From contig CALBKM010000020.1 of the NCBI GenBank assembly GCA_937895705.1, forward strand, positions 1 through 44,428: a stretch of DNA of 44,428 nucleotides, given 5' to 3'. Below the pieces are notes generated by a model. That model worked only from the letters and a program-made list of their open reading frames with translations. It was not told the origin of the DNA and searched no databases. Below are positions 15,471-23,999 of this stretch, in pieces (position 1 is the first letter of the stretch; every line of letters begins with the position of its first letter). This DNA is from an uncultured Clostridia bacterium (lineage in GTDB: Bacteria; Bacillota; Clostridia; Lachnospirales; Lachnospiraceae). Both the position numbers and the translations under genes were made by a program.

Positions 15471-16400
15471 ATGAACGAAACATTTTCAAAGAATCTCAGA
15501 AAGCTGAGACTGGAAAAGAAGTTGACTCAGGAACAGGTAGCGGAAAAGCTTGGCGTAAGTCCTCAGGCGGTGTCACGCTGGGAAACCGGTGTGACCTTCC
15601 CGGATATTATGTTATTGCCGGAGATTGCAAGAATATACGGCGTGCTGGTGGATGATTTGTTTAAGGAAAGTCCGCAAGGATACTCCAGTTTGGCGGACCG
15701 TTTGTTGGCGGTGTATGAAGATACTTATAAGCATGAAGATTTTATGACGGCGTATCTGGAATACCAGCGAATGGAAAAAGAAGGCGCCTTGACGGCGGAG
15801 GAGTATCGTGGATATGGTTGGTTGCATAATGTGATGAGAGGCGTTTGTAAAAATAAAACTTTGGAATATTACGGAAAGTCAATGGAACTGAGCAAGGACA
15901 ATGATACAGAATTTTATTATCTTATGAAATGTTGTATGATTTTGGTTCGTATTGACTTGGGAGAGGGACCGAAGTGCATTGAGGAACAGTTGCAGGCAGT
16001 AAAGGGTGAGCCGGAAAATGCGGGGGAATTGGTTTGTTTGGTATGTGCTTATTGTGGGACGAAGCAGTATGAAGAATGTTACAAGGTGGTGAAGGATGCC
16101 ATTGCAAAATATCCGGAGGACCCTCGCTTTTACGGTTATGCCGGTGAGGCGTGTGAGGGACTGGAAAAGTATGACGAGGCATTTTATTACTGGGAAAAGC
16201 ATTTGGAACTGCAATCAAGATGGTTGGAATCCTTAGTCTCTATTGCGTTTTGCCGGGAGAAGCTGGGAGAATATGACAAGGCCTATGAGGCATGGATGAG
16301 ACTGGTGGACATATTACTTGAAAAAGGTTCTGATGTCAGTGCAAATTGGCCGAGAGAGCAGGCAAAACGGTGTAAGGAAAAGATGGGGAAGCAAGAATAA
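15471..16400 (+). CDS. XRE-TPR regulator, array copy 4
   Basis: 309 residues: helix-turn-helix at about 5-60 (SPQAVSRWETG) and a TPR-like C-terminal part (YEECYKVVKDAIAKYPEDP, DEAFYYWEKHLELQSR). It is the most divergent copy over the centre (FYYLMKCCMILVRIDLGEGP replaces the YFxxKYxKxxFRC block of the others). AAAAGGAGAG precedes ATG 15471. It ends at a strong terminator facing argS. Confidence 0.88.
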   Translation: MNETFSKNLRKLRLEKKLTQEQVAEKLGVSPQAVSRWETGVTFPDIMLLPEIARIYGVLVDDLFKESPQGYSSLADRLLAVYEDTYKHEDFMTAYLEYQRMEKEGALTAEEYRGYGWLHNVMRGVCKNKTLEYYGKSMELSKDNDTEFYYLMKCCMILVRIDLGEGPKCIEEQLQAVKGEPENAGELVCLVCAYCGTKQYEECYKVVKDAIAKYPEDPRFYGYAGEACEGLEKYDEAFYYWEKHLELQSRWLESLVSIAFCREKLGEYDKAYEAWMRLVDILLEKGSDVSANWPREQAKRCKEKMGKQE

Positions 16401-16423
16401 AAGTGTAGGGAAGTAAAGGAAAG

Positions 16424-16462
16424 GGTCGTATCTGTGGCGTGGGCTGCGGATACGACCTTTTT
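16424..16462 (+). terminator. Terminator of array copy 4
   Basis: GGTCGTATC/GATACGACC (16424-16432 with 16449-16457), extended by three pairs, then TTTTT. Confidence 0.88.
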
Positions 16463-16467
16463 ATGCT

Positions 16468-18201
16468 TTACATCTCCTCCGGACACTCCATTCCAAGTAA
16501 CCCGCATCCGTCCGTCAGTACCTTTTGTACCAAGTTTGTCAGCAAAAGACGGGCTTTTTTCTCATGCTCCTCGGCGTGCAGGATGGAACACTCATGGTAG
16601 AATTTATTGAACGCAGAGGCAACGGAGATGAGATACCGTGCGATCACGGACGGTTCGTAGCGCTCGGCAGCGGCCTGTACCGCATCGTTGTAACCGGACA
16701 GCGTTTTGATTAAGGCATAGCTGGTATCGTCGGTGAAAACGGAACAATCAATATCCGCAAGTGTGCCTTCCGCTGTGGCAGCGGCGGTATCGGCAGTATC
16801 GGAGCAGAAATTTCCTTTCCGTAATACGCTTTTTGCCCGTGCGCAGGTGTACTGCACATAAGGACCGGTGGTGCCGTCAAAGCTTAAGACCTCATCCCAG
16901 GAGAATTCTACATTTTTGATACGCTGATTAAAGAGGTCGTGGAAAAGAACCGCGCCCACGCCTACCATCCGCGCCACGGATTCTTTGTCTTGCAGGTTCG
17001 GATTTTTCTCTTCGATGGCGGTAAGGGCACGGAAAATGGCTTCCTTTAAGATGTCCTCTGCGTAGATGATATGTCCGCCGCGGGTGGAAAGTTTCAAGCC
17101 TCCGAGACTGACCAGTCCGTAGGGAATGTGCACCAAATTTTCCGTCCAGTCATAGCCCATCAGTTCCACCGCTTTGAAGACCTGCTTAAAGTGAAGACTT
17201 TGTTCGAGGCCGGTAACATAGAGACATTTGTCAAAGTCATAGGTTTCCTTTCGGTATAGGACAGCTGCAATGTCACGGGAATGGTAGATGGAACCGCCGT
17301 CGTTTTTCAGGATAAGGCATGGCGGCATGTCATAGGCGGACAGGTCGATGATTTTTGCGCCCTGACTTTCCGTAAGGAGGTGCTTTTCTTCCAGTTCTGT
17401 GACCAGCGCCGGGACTTTCTCCCGGAAGAAGCTCTCTCCGGTGTAGGAGTCAAAGGACATGCGAAGCAGGTCGTAGACACGCTCAAATTCAATCATACTG
17501 ATGTCTTTGAACCAATTCCAGAAGGAAAGAGCCTCCGGGTCGTTTTGCTCCATTTTCACAAACCAGGCACGGGCGTCTTCCGTAAGTTCCGGATGTATCT
17601 TTTCTTCTGCATTAAATTTCACGTAAATCCGAAGCAGTTCTTCGATTCCTTTTTCTTCTACCTGTTCCTTGCTGCTCCAAAGCTTATAAGCAACAATGAG
17701 TTTTCCGAACTGAGTACCCCAGTCGCCCAGGTGGTTGATACGAACGACATGCCAGCCCAGTTTTTCGAAAATCTTATAAAGTGAATTGCCGATGACGGTG
17801 GTACGCAAATGGCCTACATGAAAGTTTTTTGCAATGTTGGGAGAAGAGTAGTCCATGCATACGGTTTTACCGGTGCCCGGTCGGTCCACGCCAAGGGTTT
17901 CGGTTTGTAGTTTGGAAAGGCAGTCTTTTGCGTAAGCGGTGCGGTCAAAAAAGAAGTTGCAGTAGCCGCCCACGGTTTCGATGCGGTCGATGCCAAGTTT
18001 GGTCAAATCCGGCAAAAGAGCGGACTTGATATCTTCCGCAATCAGTGCAGGGCTTTTCCGCAAGGCTTTTGCAAAAGAAAAGCAAGGCAGGGCGAAGTCT
18101 CCCATGGATGCCTCCGGCGGAACGGCCAGCAGTTCTGCGACAGTGTCCGTGGAAATGTCCGGAAGGGTGCTTGCGATATGGTTACAAAGTGTTGTTTTCA
18201 T
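16468..18201 (-). CDS. argS: Arginyl-tRNA synthetase
   Basis: 577 residues; charges tRNA-Arg with arginine using ATP, in the cytosol. The class I HIGH motif appears as HVGH (residues 128-131, in SPNIAKNFHVGH, typical of ArgRS), and KLSTR (370-374) fills the KMSKS position. The N-terminal Add-1 domain (about 1-110) and C-terminal DALR anticodon-binding part are present, so it is full length. ATG 18201 has AGGAGG 7 nt upstream. About 240 nt of leader upstream carry an arginine-rich leader peptide, alternative hairpins and an intrinsic terminator, so expression is probably tuned by attenuation to arginyl-tRNA supply. Confidence 0.96.
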   Translation of the reverse strand: MKTTLCNHIASTLPDISTDTVAELLAVPPEASMGDFALPCFSFAKALRKSPALIAEDIKSALLPDLTKLGIDRIETVGGYCNFFFDRTAYAKDCLSKLQTETLGVDRPGTGKTVCMDYSSPNIAKNFHVGHLRTTVIGNSLYKIFEKLGWHVVRINHLGDWGTQFGKLIVAYKLWSSKEQVEEKGIEELLRIYVKFNAEEKIHPELTEDARAWFVKMEQNDPEALSFWNWFKDISMIEFERVYDLLRMSFDSYTGESFFREKVPALVTELEEKHLLTESQGAKIIDLSAYDMPPCLILKNDGGSIYHSRDIAAVLYRKETYDFDKCLYVTGLEQSLHFKQVFKAVELMGYDWTENLVHIPYGLVSLGGLKLSTRGGHIIYAEDILKEAIFRALTAIEEKNPNLQDKESVARMVGVGAVLFHDLFNQRIKNVEFSWDEVLSFDGTTGPYVQYTCARAKSVLRKGNFCSDTADTAAATAEGTLADIDCSVFTDDTSYALIKTLSGYNDAVQAAAERYEPSVIARYLISVASAFNKFYHECSILHAEEHEKKARLLLTNLVQKVLTDGCGLLGMECPEEM

Positions 18202-18281
18202 AAGAAACCTCCTAAGTTTTGATGGTTTGAAAGGGTGCAAACGTAACACGGAATCGCAGATATGGAACCGGACTTCGCAAA

Positions 18282-18328
18282 CAAAAAGAACCGCAAGGCT
18301 CGTTATTCACGAAATCCGTTGCGGTTCT
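18282..18328 (-). terminator. Attenuator terminator in the argS leader
   Basis: On the minus strand a 10-bp stem AGAACCGCAA/TTGCGGTTCT (18319-18328 with 18287-18296), with an inner TCGT/ACGA helix, is followed by T5. It lies about 80 nt before the argS start, so transcription would stop before the gene unless the 5' arm is captured elsewhere. Confidence 0.88.
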
Positions 18329-18352
18329 ATGTCTCTATGAATCTTTCACAGC

Positions 18353-18391
18353 ACCGCACGGCAACAAGACGTACTCTCTTGCAACCGTGCG
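18353..18391 (-). promoter_or_regulatory. Competing hairpin/antiterminator segment of the argS leader
   Basis: CGCACGG/CCGTGCG (18385-18391 with 18355-18361) encloses an inner CAAGA/TCTTG helix. The 3' strand CCGTGCGGT (18353-18361) can instead pair with the terminator arm ACCGCAACGG (18316-18325) with one bulge. The loop strand 18369-18381 matches 11 of 13 positions of the leader-peptide end (18408-18420). Confidence 0.65.
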
Positions 18392-18404
18392 ATAATTCAC
18401 AAGG

Positions 18405-18461
18405 CTACAAGAGCATACGTCTCTGTCTGCGTCTTAAGCTGTTCTGTAAAATTTGATTCAT
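18405..18461 (-). CDS. Arginine-rich leader peptide of argS
   Basis: An 18-codon frame encoding MNQILQNSLRRRQRRMLL: five of six consecutive codons (10-15) are arginine (AGA, CGC, AGA, AGA, CGT). GAAAGGA (18471-18477 on the minus strand) ends 9 nt before ATG 18461, and the promoter start lies about 24 nt upstream. Position, arginine content and the terminator downstream are those of an attenuation leader peptide sensing charged tRNA-Arg. It is too short to be found by standard gene callers. Confidence 0.8.
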   Translation of the reverse strand: MNQILQNSLRRRQRRMLL

Positions 18462-18491
18462 AGCAATTGTCCTTTCGAAAAATTTAGGTGT

Positions 18492-18520
18492 ATCATAACA
18501 CGGAATGAAAAAGATTGCAA
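18492..18520 (-). promoter_or_regulatory. Promoter of the argS leader
   Basis: Minus strand TTGCAA (18515-18520), exactly 17 bp, TATGAT (18492-18497). Confidence 0.75.
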
Positions 18521-18564
18521 GTATTTTTTTGAAAATGAAGTAATCACACGTTCAAAAAGAGCAG

Positions 18565-19347
18565 TTACTCTACCGTGTCCGCACTTCTTCGATACGCCGT
18601 CGGTGTTTTCCCGGTTTGCTCCTTAAACTGCCGCATAAAATGAATCTCGCTGTGATACCCGCAGGTGTCCGCAATCTGGTACACCGGGAGAGTGGTGGAG
18701 GACAGCAGATAACAGGCGTATTCCGTCCGGGCGCGAATGAGGTCCGCAATGACGCCGGTGCCGTAAAGCTTCCGGTAGATGTGCTGGAAGGAGGAGCGGC
18801 TGAGTCCCGCTTCTTTTGCCAGTTCGTCCGGAGAATGATACAGGTACGGTTCGTTGTACATCTGACTGCGAATCCGGTTAAATAGCAGAAAATGCGGGTC
18901 ACGGTGCTTGATGGTTTCAAACTCTTCACTCAAATAGTTGAAAAACAGGCGAAGATATAGGGTCAGGTTCTCCTGCTTTAACGGGTGCGGAGAATGGAAC
19001 TCATAGCTGATGGATTCCAGTAGTTTTGAAAGCTGCTCCATATTTTTTATAAACACCGGCGTATCAAAGGGAATTCCAAGTTCCTTTAAATGGGCCAGAT
19101 CACGGTCGTTTAGGGTAAGGTGTACCCAGTCATCGGTGTAGTCGGTGTCCGTGGCACCGTAATGCTGGGGGGTGCTGTTGTTGTACAGAATAAAATAAGG
19201 CTCTGTGGTGGTGCGTTCTGTTCCCTTAAGGACAAGCCGGGACGGTGTAAATACAAGGAGAAGCAACCAGTCTCCGGATCCTAAGGGACGGTCGATATGG
19301 AAGGATGCATCGTGGGTGTGATGGTAACCCATTTTATTGATATTCAT
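18565..19347 (-). CDS. AraC-family regulator, probably of the arabinofuranosidase gene
   Basis: 260 residues: an N-terminal cupin-like sensor part (about 1-150) and two C-terminal helix-turn-helix motifs (SPDELAKEAGLSRSSFQHIY near 185; PVYQIADTCGYHSEIHFMRQF near 225, ending GKTPTAYRR), the AraC signature. GAAAGGA precedes ATG 19347. The long in-frame extension upstream is antisense to the next gene and is not part of it. Divergent orientation to the GH51 gene suggests it senses arabinose or arabino-oligosaccharide and activates that gene. Confidence 0.88.
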   Translation of the reverse strand: MNINKMGYHHTHDASFHIDRPLGSGDWLLLLVFTPSRLVLKGTERTTTEPYFILYNNSTPQHYGATDTDYTDDWVHLTLNDRDLAHLKELGIPFDTPVFIKNMEQLSKLLESISYEFHSPHPLKQENLTLYLRLFFNYLSEEFETIKHRDPHFLLFNRIRSQMYNEPYLYHSPDELAKEAGLSRSSFQHIYRKLYGTGVIADLIRARTEYACYLLSSTTLPVYQIADTCGYHSEIHFMRQFKEQTGKTPTAYRRSADTVE

Positions 19348-19505
19348 AGGGATTCCTTTCTTTATACGGGAAACAGAGATATCTGCCTTTTGGTAAGTGT
19401 TTCCTGATATGATTCGTATGTGGAAAAAACGGCATGAAGATGAGGAAATAGCGCATGCTTTGCATTTTGTCCCCGTTCGTTTATAGAATACCATAAAAAA
19501 TTGCG

Positions 19506-19564
19506 TTGCACAATATGTTAGTTTTTTTGCAATATTGGGTATGTACGAAAGGGAAAAGTATGAT
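19506..19564 (+). promoter_or_regulatory. abfA promoter with upstream direct repeats
   Basis: TTGGGT (19535-19540), 18 bp, TATGAT (19559-19564). Upstream, TTGCACAATAT (19506) and TTGCAATAT (19527) start 21 bp apart, two helical turns, the usual spacing of AraC half-sites. Confidence 0.5.
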
Positions 19565-19671
19565 ACAATGGGAGTATGGAAATTTGCCGAAGCAGCGGAA
19601 GATTTCTGTTGGTTTCGGTTGTAAGGTCCGCAAGACGGACAGGATAATTCACAAAAAGGAAGGAGTTTCTT

Positions 19672-21156
19672 ATGAAGGCAAAGCTTAGTTTGAGCAAAGA
19701 CAAGATTGTTAGTAAGATTGATGACAGACTGTACGGTTCCTTTATTGAGCATTTGGGACGTGCGGTGTACGGCGGTATTTACGAGCCGGGTCATGAGACT
19801 GCGGATGACATGGGCTTCCGTGGAGATGTATTGGATGTAATTAAAGAAATGAAGGTTCCGCTTGTTCGTTATCCGGGTGGTAATTTTGTTTCCGGTTATC
19901 GTTGGGAAGACGGTACCGGCGACAGAGCAAAACGTCCGCGTCGTTTGGAGCTGGCTTGGGGTACCATTGAGACCAATGAAGTGGGTATTGATGAGTTCCA
20001 GGAGTGGGCAAAGCGCGCCGGCAGTGAGATTATGATGGCGGTGAATCTCGGTACCAGAGGTGCGGAGGAAGCCGGAAATCTGGTAGAGTACTGTAACGCA
20101 GTGACCGATACTTATTATGCGGATATGCGTCGTAAGAACGGTTTTGACGAGCCGTTCGGCATCCGTACCTGGTGTCTCGGTAACGAGATGGACGGTCCGT
20201 GGCAGATTTGTCACTTAGAAGCAAAGGAATATGCGAGAAAGGCTTGTGAGGCAGCTAAAATTATGAAGTGGACCGACCCGTCCATCGAGTTGGTTGCCTG
20301 CGGAAGTTCCTCCAGTAGCATGCCGACCTTCGGTGAGTGGGAGGAGACCGTACTTCGGGAGTGTTACGAGCACATCGATTACATTTCCTTACATAGCTAC
20401 TACGGAAATCGTGACAATAATACGGAAGAGTATCTGGGAAGTTCTCTTGATATGGACCACTTTATCGAGACCGTGGCTGCGATTTGCGATAAGGTAAAGG
20501 CAGAGAAGAAGAGTGAGAAGGATATTTACCTTTCCTTTGATGAGTGGAATGTATGGTTCCATTCCAATGAGGCAGACAAGCAGATTCCGCGTTGGAGTAT
20601 TGCTCCGCCGCAGCTTGAAGATATTTACAACATGGAGGATGCTCTTGTTGTGGGTGGTTTGGTGAATTCTTTGATTAACCATTCCGATCGTGTAAAGATT
20701 GGTTGTCTTGCACAGCTGGTAAACGTTATCGCTCCGATTATGACCGTGACCGGCGGTAAAATGTGGTTGCAGACGATTTTTTATCCGTATATGTATGCGG
20801 CACGTTACGGTCGCGGTGTTGCACTGAAAGCGGTTTGTGAGTGTGAAAAGTATGCGGCAGGTAAGTGGGATGCCATTCCGTACGTAGACTGCTCTGCGGT
20901 ATATAACGAGGAAGCAGGCGAAGTGGCTGTATTTGTAGTAAACAGAAACCTGAAGGAGAGCGTTACCTTAGACCTTGGTCTTACCGGATTTACCGTAGAA
21001 AGCGTTTTGGAGCACAAGATTGTGAATCATGACGACATGAAGGCCACCAATTCCGTAGATAATCAGGCAGTGGTTGCCCGGGACGGTAATGCAAAGACGG
21101 ACAGCGTAGAGCTTGAACCGCACTCCTACAACATGATTCGTTTGAAGGTGAAGTAA
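19672..21156 (+). CDS. abfA: GH51 alpha-L-arabinofuranosidase
   Basis: 494 residues, retaining exo-hydrolase removing terminal arabinofuranosyl groups from arabinan or arabinoxylan oligosaccharides. Catalytic acid/base E172 lies in CLGNEMDG and nucleophile E291 in SFDEWNVW; the N-terminal YGSFIEHLGRAVYGGIYEPG is typical of the family. There is no signal peptide, so it acts inside the cell on imported oligosaccharides. Length is normal. AAGGAAGGAG precedes ATG 19672. It is a single gene with its own terminator, and its presumed regulator is divergent. Confidence 0.95.
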   Translation: MKAKLSLSKDKIVSKIDDRLYGSFIEHLGRAVYGGIYEPGHETADDMGFRGDVLDVIKEMKVPLVRYPGGNFVSGYRWEDGTGDRAKRPRRLELAWGTIETNEVGIDEFQEWAKRAGSEIMMAVNLGTRGAEEAGNLVEYCNAVTDTYYADMRRKNGFDEPFGIRTWCLGNEMDGPWQICHLEAKEYARKACEAAKIMKWTDPSIELVACGSSSSSMPTFGEWEETVLRECYEHIDYISLHSYYGNRDNNTEEYLGSSLDMDHFIETVAAICDKVKAEKKSEKDIYLSFDEWNVWFHSNEADKQIPRWSIAPPQLEDIYNMEDALVVGGLVNSLINHSDRVKIGCLAQLVNVIAPIMTVTGGKMWLQTIFYPYMYAARYGRGVALKAVCECEKYAAGKWDAIPYVDCSAVYNEEAGEVAVFVVNRNLKESVTLDLGLTGFTVESVLEHKIVNHDDMKATNSVDNQAVVARDGNAKTDSVELEPHSYNMIRLKVK

Positions 21157-21169
21157 GAAAAAAACAACG

Positions 21170-21202
21170 GCTGTCACGCAAGAGAAGGCGTGGCAGCTTT
21201 TG
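21170..21202 (+). terminator. Terminator of abfA
   Basis: 10-bp stem GCTGTCACGC/GCGTGGCAGC (21170-21179 with 21188-21197) then TTTTG. Confidence 0.85.
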
Positions 21203-21270
21203 CTTTATGGGCGGAACCGTTACAATGTGAATATTGTTGTATTATGTGTGTATTGAACTGTAAAAATAGT

Positions 21271-21299
21271 TTGACTAAAACGATAAAATGCTATACAAT
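21271..21299 (+). promoter_or_regulatory. Promoter of the chemoreceptor gene
   Basis: TTGACT (21271-21276), 17 bp, TACAAT (21294-21299). Confidence 0.75.
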
Positions 21300-21368
21300 T
21301 AATGTAATAACTACATATATTTAGAAAAGTTATTTTGGTGAATTGTACCGAAAGAGGAAGTGAGGAAA

Positions 21369-22868
21369 ATGCCTATGAAGAGAGAATCGGAAGATTTATC
21401 GGTGTTGAGTGTGGCAACGGCCAGTACGAACAGAACAGCCATGAGCGGTTTGATTGTCATGAATCTTGTATTGGCAGCGGCGTATGCCATAGAGGTGATA
21501 AAGGATGCCAGGGGTATCGGAAGTTATTTGGTGATTCTGGCGCTTTGTTTGGTACCGTCGGCACTTGCGGTTGTACTGTATAAGAGAAAACAGGATACAT
21601 TGCTTGTGAAGTATGCGTTTGCAATCGGTTTTGCGTTGCTGTATGCATATATTATGTTTACTACAACGACGACTTTGGCGTTTTGTTATGTAATTGTAGC
21701 CTATGTAATGCTGATGGTGTATAAGGATACAAAATTGTTATTAGGGTTAGGCATATGGGCTATTTTAATTAATATAGCGTTGTTGATAAAGAGACTTATG
21801 AGCGGTGGGTTGACCGGAACTGCGATTAGCGAGGCTGAGATTATTTTGGCGTGTCTGTTGCTGACCGGATTCTTCTCGCTTCTTGCATTAAAGAAAATTA
21901 ACGGTATTAATCAGGCCAATATTGACAAGGCCGATGAGGAACGTACACAGTCCGAAGGGGTTTTACAGACTACCCTGGAGGTGGCAGCTGCAATGACGGA
22001 AAATATTAAGGCATCGGTGACGGAGGCGGAAAGTCTGAAGTATGCCATCGGAGAGACAAAGCAGGCCATGGAAGAGTTGGCACTCGGAGCAAAGGACGGT
22101 GTTTCCGCAATTTCCGTACAGAGGCAGAATACAGTAACGATTAATCAAAATGTTAGTAAGGTAGATGCGGTGGTCGGTTCCATTGTTTCCGAAGTACATA
22201 GTGCGGAAGAAAACCTGAATAAGGGTAACGGTATTATGAGAGAACTGTTGCATCAGGTGAAGGTATCCGGAGAATCCGGTGCGCTGGTGGCGGAAAAGAT
22301 GGAAGAGTTAAAGACCAATGCGGATAAGATGCAGACCATTATGGGACTGATCAGTAATGTGGCGGACCAGACCGGCTTGCTGGCACTGAATGCCAGCATA
22401 GAGGCGGCAAGAGCAGGAGAGGCCGGTAAGGGCTTTGCTGTAGTTGCTTCGGAGATTTCCAATCTTTCTGCCCAGACCAATACGGCAACAGGCGAGATTA
22501 ATGCTTTGATTGTGAGTATTGTGAGCTCCATCGGAGCGGTGACGGAGTCTATGGAACGGTTGCTGGAGAGCAGCCGGATGCAGAACCAGTATGTGGACAA
22601 TACGGCGGATAATTTTGCACAGATTCATACCAGTACGCAAAATATTGTGGAGCAGGTGTCAAAGTTAAAAGAAACGGTAGATGTGGTGACATCGGCAAAT
22701 GCGCAGGTATCCGAGGGAATTGTGAATATAGAGACCGTGACCCAGAAGGTAATGGAAGAGGCCAACGATACGTTAGATAGCTGTAATACGAATCTGCAAA
22801 GTATTGCGAACGTAACCGAGATTATGGACAGACTCATGCGGAATGCGGAGCGATTGCAGGCAAAATAA
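21369..22868 (+). CDS. Methyl-accepting chemotaxis protein with membrane-embedded sensor
   Basis: About 499 residues. The N-terminal 185 residues form about six membrane helices with only short loops, so there is no large extracytoplasmic ligand domain. A coiled-coil signalling domain follows, with the conserved hairpin tip (GLLALNASIEAARAGEAGKG near residue 335), which contacts CheA and CheW. No HAMP domain is recognisable. AGAGGAAG lies 9 nt before ATG 21369; ATG 21375 is an alternative. No other chemotaxis gene is nearby, so it is an orphan receptor. Confidence 0.9.
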   Translation: MPMKRESEDLSVLSVATASTNRTAMSGLIVMNLVLAAAYAIEVIKDARGIGSYLVILALCLVPSALAVVLYKRKQDTLLVKYAFAIGFALLYAYIMFTTTTTLAFCYVIVAYVMLMVYKDTKLLLGLGIWAILINIALLIKRLMSGGLTGTAISEAEIILACLLLTGFFSLLALKKINGINQANIDKADEERTQSEGVLQTTLEVAAAMTENIKASVTEAESLKYAIGETKQAMEELALGAKDGVSAISVQRQNTVTINQNVSKVDAVVGSIVSEVHSAEENLNKGNGIMRELLHQVKVSGESGALVAEKMEELKTNADKMQTIMGLISNVADQTGLLALNASIEAARAGEAGKGFAVVASEISNLSAQTNTATGEINALIVSIVSSIGAVTESMERLLESSRMQNQYVDNTADNFAQIHTSTQNIVEQVSKLKETVDVVTSANAQVSEGIVNIETVTQKVMEEANDTLDSCNTNLQSIANVTEIMDRLMRNAERLQAK

Positions 22869-22883
22869 GACGTGTGGTGATAG

Positions 22884-22938
22884 AATCGGCAAAATGCATT
22901 TGTCCCAAGACAGGGATAGGCATTTTGCCGATTTTGTG
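22884..22938 (+). terminator. Terminator of the chemoreceptor gene
   Basis: 14-bp stem AATCGGCAAAATGC/GCATTTTGCCGATT (22884-22897 with 22920-22933) then TTGTGTT; the T-tract is short. Confidence 0.75.
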
Positions 22939-23008
22939 TTATGATTGGAACGATAACGTGCGAATTCGTAGGCGGACCGCATAAGAATTTTGCAAAGGAG
23001 GTGCATCC

Positions 23009-23944
23009 ATGATTCTGAGTGTCAGTCGAAGAACCGATATTCCGAGTTTTTATTCGGAGTGGTTTTTTAAGCGTTTAAAAGAAGGCTTTGTGTATACCCG
23101 AAATCCCATGAATCCGAAGCAGGTCGGTCGCCTGGAACTGTCTCCGGAAACGGTGGATTGTATCGTGTTTTGGACAAAAAATCCGGAACCGATGCTAGCC
23201 CGCCTTTCGGAACTGGAGCCGTATCCGTATTACTTCCAGTTTACGTTGACAAGCTACGGAACGGACATCGAGGCAAATGTACCCCATAAGCGAGATGTGA
23301 TGATACCGGTGTTTCAAAGACTTTCCGAGACCATAGGAAGCAAGCGGGTAATCTGGCGGTACGACCCGATTTTGTTTACAAAGAGGTATACGCCGGAGTA
23401 TCATGTGAAGGCGTTCCGGCAGATGGCAGAGGCGTTGCGGGGCTATACGGAAAAGTGTGTCATCAGCTTTGTGGATACCTATGCGAAGAATAAAAAGAAG
23501 ATGCAGGAGTTGGGAGCTTACGAACTTCCGAAGGAGGAGTTGGAAGCCTTTGCAAAGGAGTTGTGTGACATCGCAAAGGAGAACGGTATGGCGATGGCAA
23601 GCTGTGCGGAGCAGATTGATTTGGCGCATTGTGGGATAAAGCACAATGCCTGTATCGATAAGGCTTTGATAGAGGAAATCTTAGGCTGTAAGTTAAAAGG
23701 GGAAAAGGATAAGAACCAGCGAGGTGAATGCGGTTGTATGGAAAGTATCGATGTCGGGACCTATCATACCTGCGAAAACGGCTGTGTGTATTGCTATGCG
23801 AATCACAGTGAAGCACAGGTAAAACAAAATTGTGCACAGTATGACGTGCATTCTCCTATTCTTTGTGGTAAGATAGGAGAGGACGATAAGGTGACGGAGC
23901 GGAAGGTAACGTCGCTGAAGGAAGTACAGTTTTCGCTGTTTTAG
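23009..23944 (+). CDS. DUF1848 protein with C-terminal cysteine cluster
   Basis: 311 residues starting MILSVSRRTDIPSFYSEWF, the recognisable DUF1848 opening; TKNPEP (about residue 54) and IWRYDPI (about 114) also match the family. The C-terminal third has CGC and then CENGCVYCYAN, a CX3CX2C spacing like that binding a 4Fe-4S cluster in radical SAM enzymes. AAAGGAGG precedes ATG 23009. The biochemical role of the family is not established; a radical-SAM-like activity is inference. It is not in an evident operon. Confidence 0.88.
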   Translation: MILSVSRRTDIPSFYSEWFFKRLKEGFVYTRNPMNPKQVGRLELSPETVDCIVFWTKNPEPMLARLSELEPYPYYFQFTLTSYGTDIEANVPHKRDVMIPVFQRLSETIGSKRVIWRYDPILFTKRYTPEYHVKAFRQMAEALRGYTEKCVISFVDTYAKNKKKMQELGAYELPKEELEAFAKELCDIAKENGMAMASCAEQIDLAHCGIKHNACIDKALIEEILGCKLKGEKDKNQRGECGCMESIDVGTYHTCENGCVYCYANHSEAQVKQNCAQYDVHSPILCGKIGEDDKVTERKVTSLKEVQFSLF

Positions 23945-23999
23945 AGCAATACATTACGGCAAGATGAAGTAAGAGTAGGAACGAAAGAGGGAGAATTGT

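Noticed and set aside
11888..16400. Array of repeats as CRISPR
   Set aside because: The repeat period is about 1.2 kb and reflects paralogous genes; no short regularly spaced direct repeats are seen anywhere.
18202..18490. T-box riboswitch for argS
   Set aside because: The T-box core (AGGGTGGNACCGCG) is absent, and the arginine-rich leader frame explains the region better.
19348..20214. Long in-frame N-terminal extension of the AraC regulator
   Set aside because: It runs antisense through the well-supported abfA gene, lacks AraC-like sequence, and a proper ribosome binding site precedes the internal ATG at 19347.
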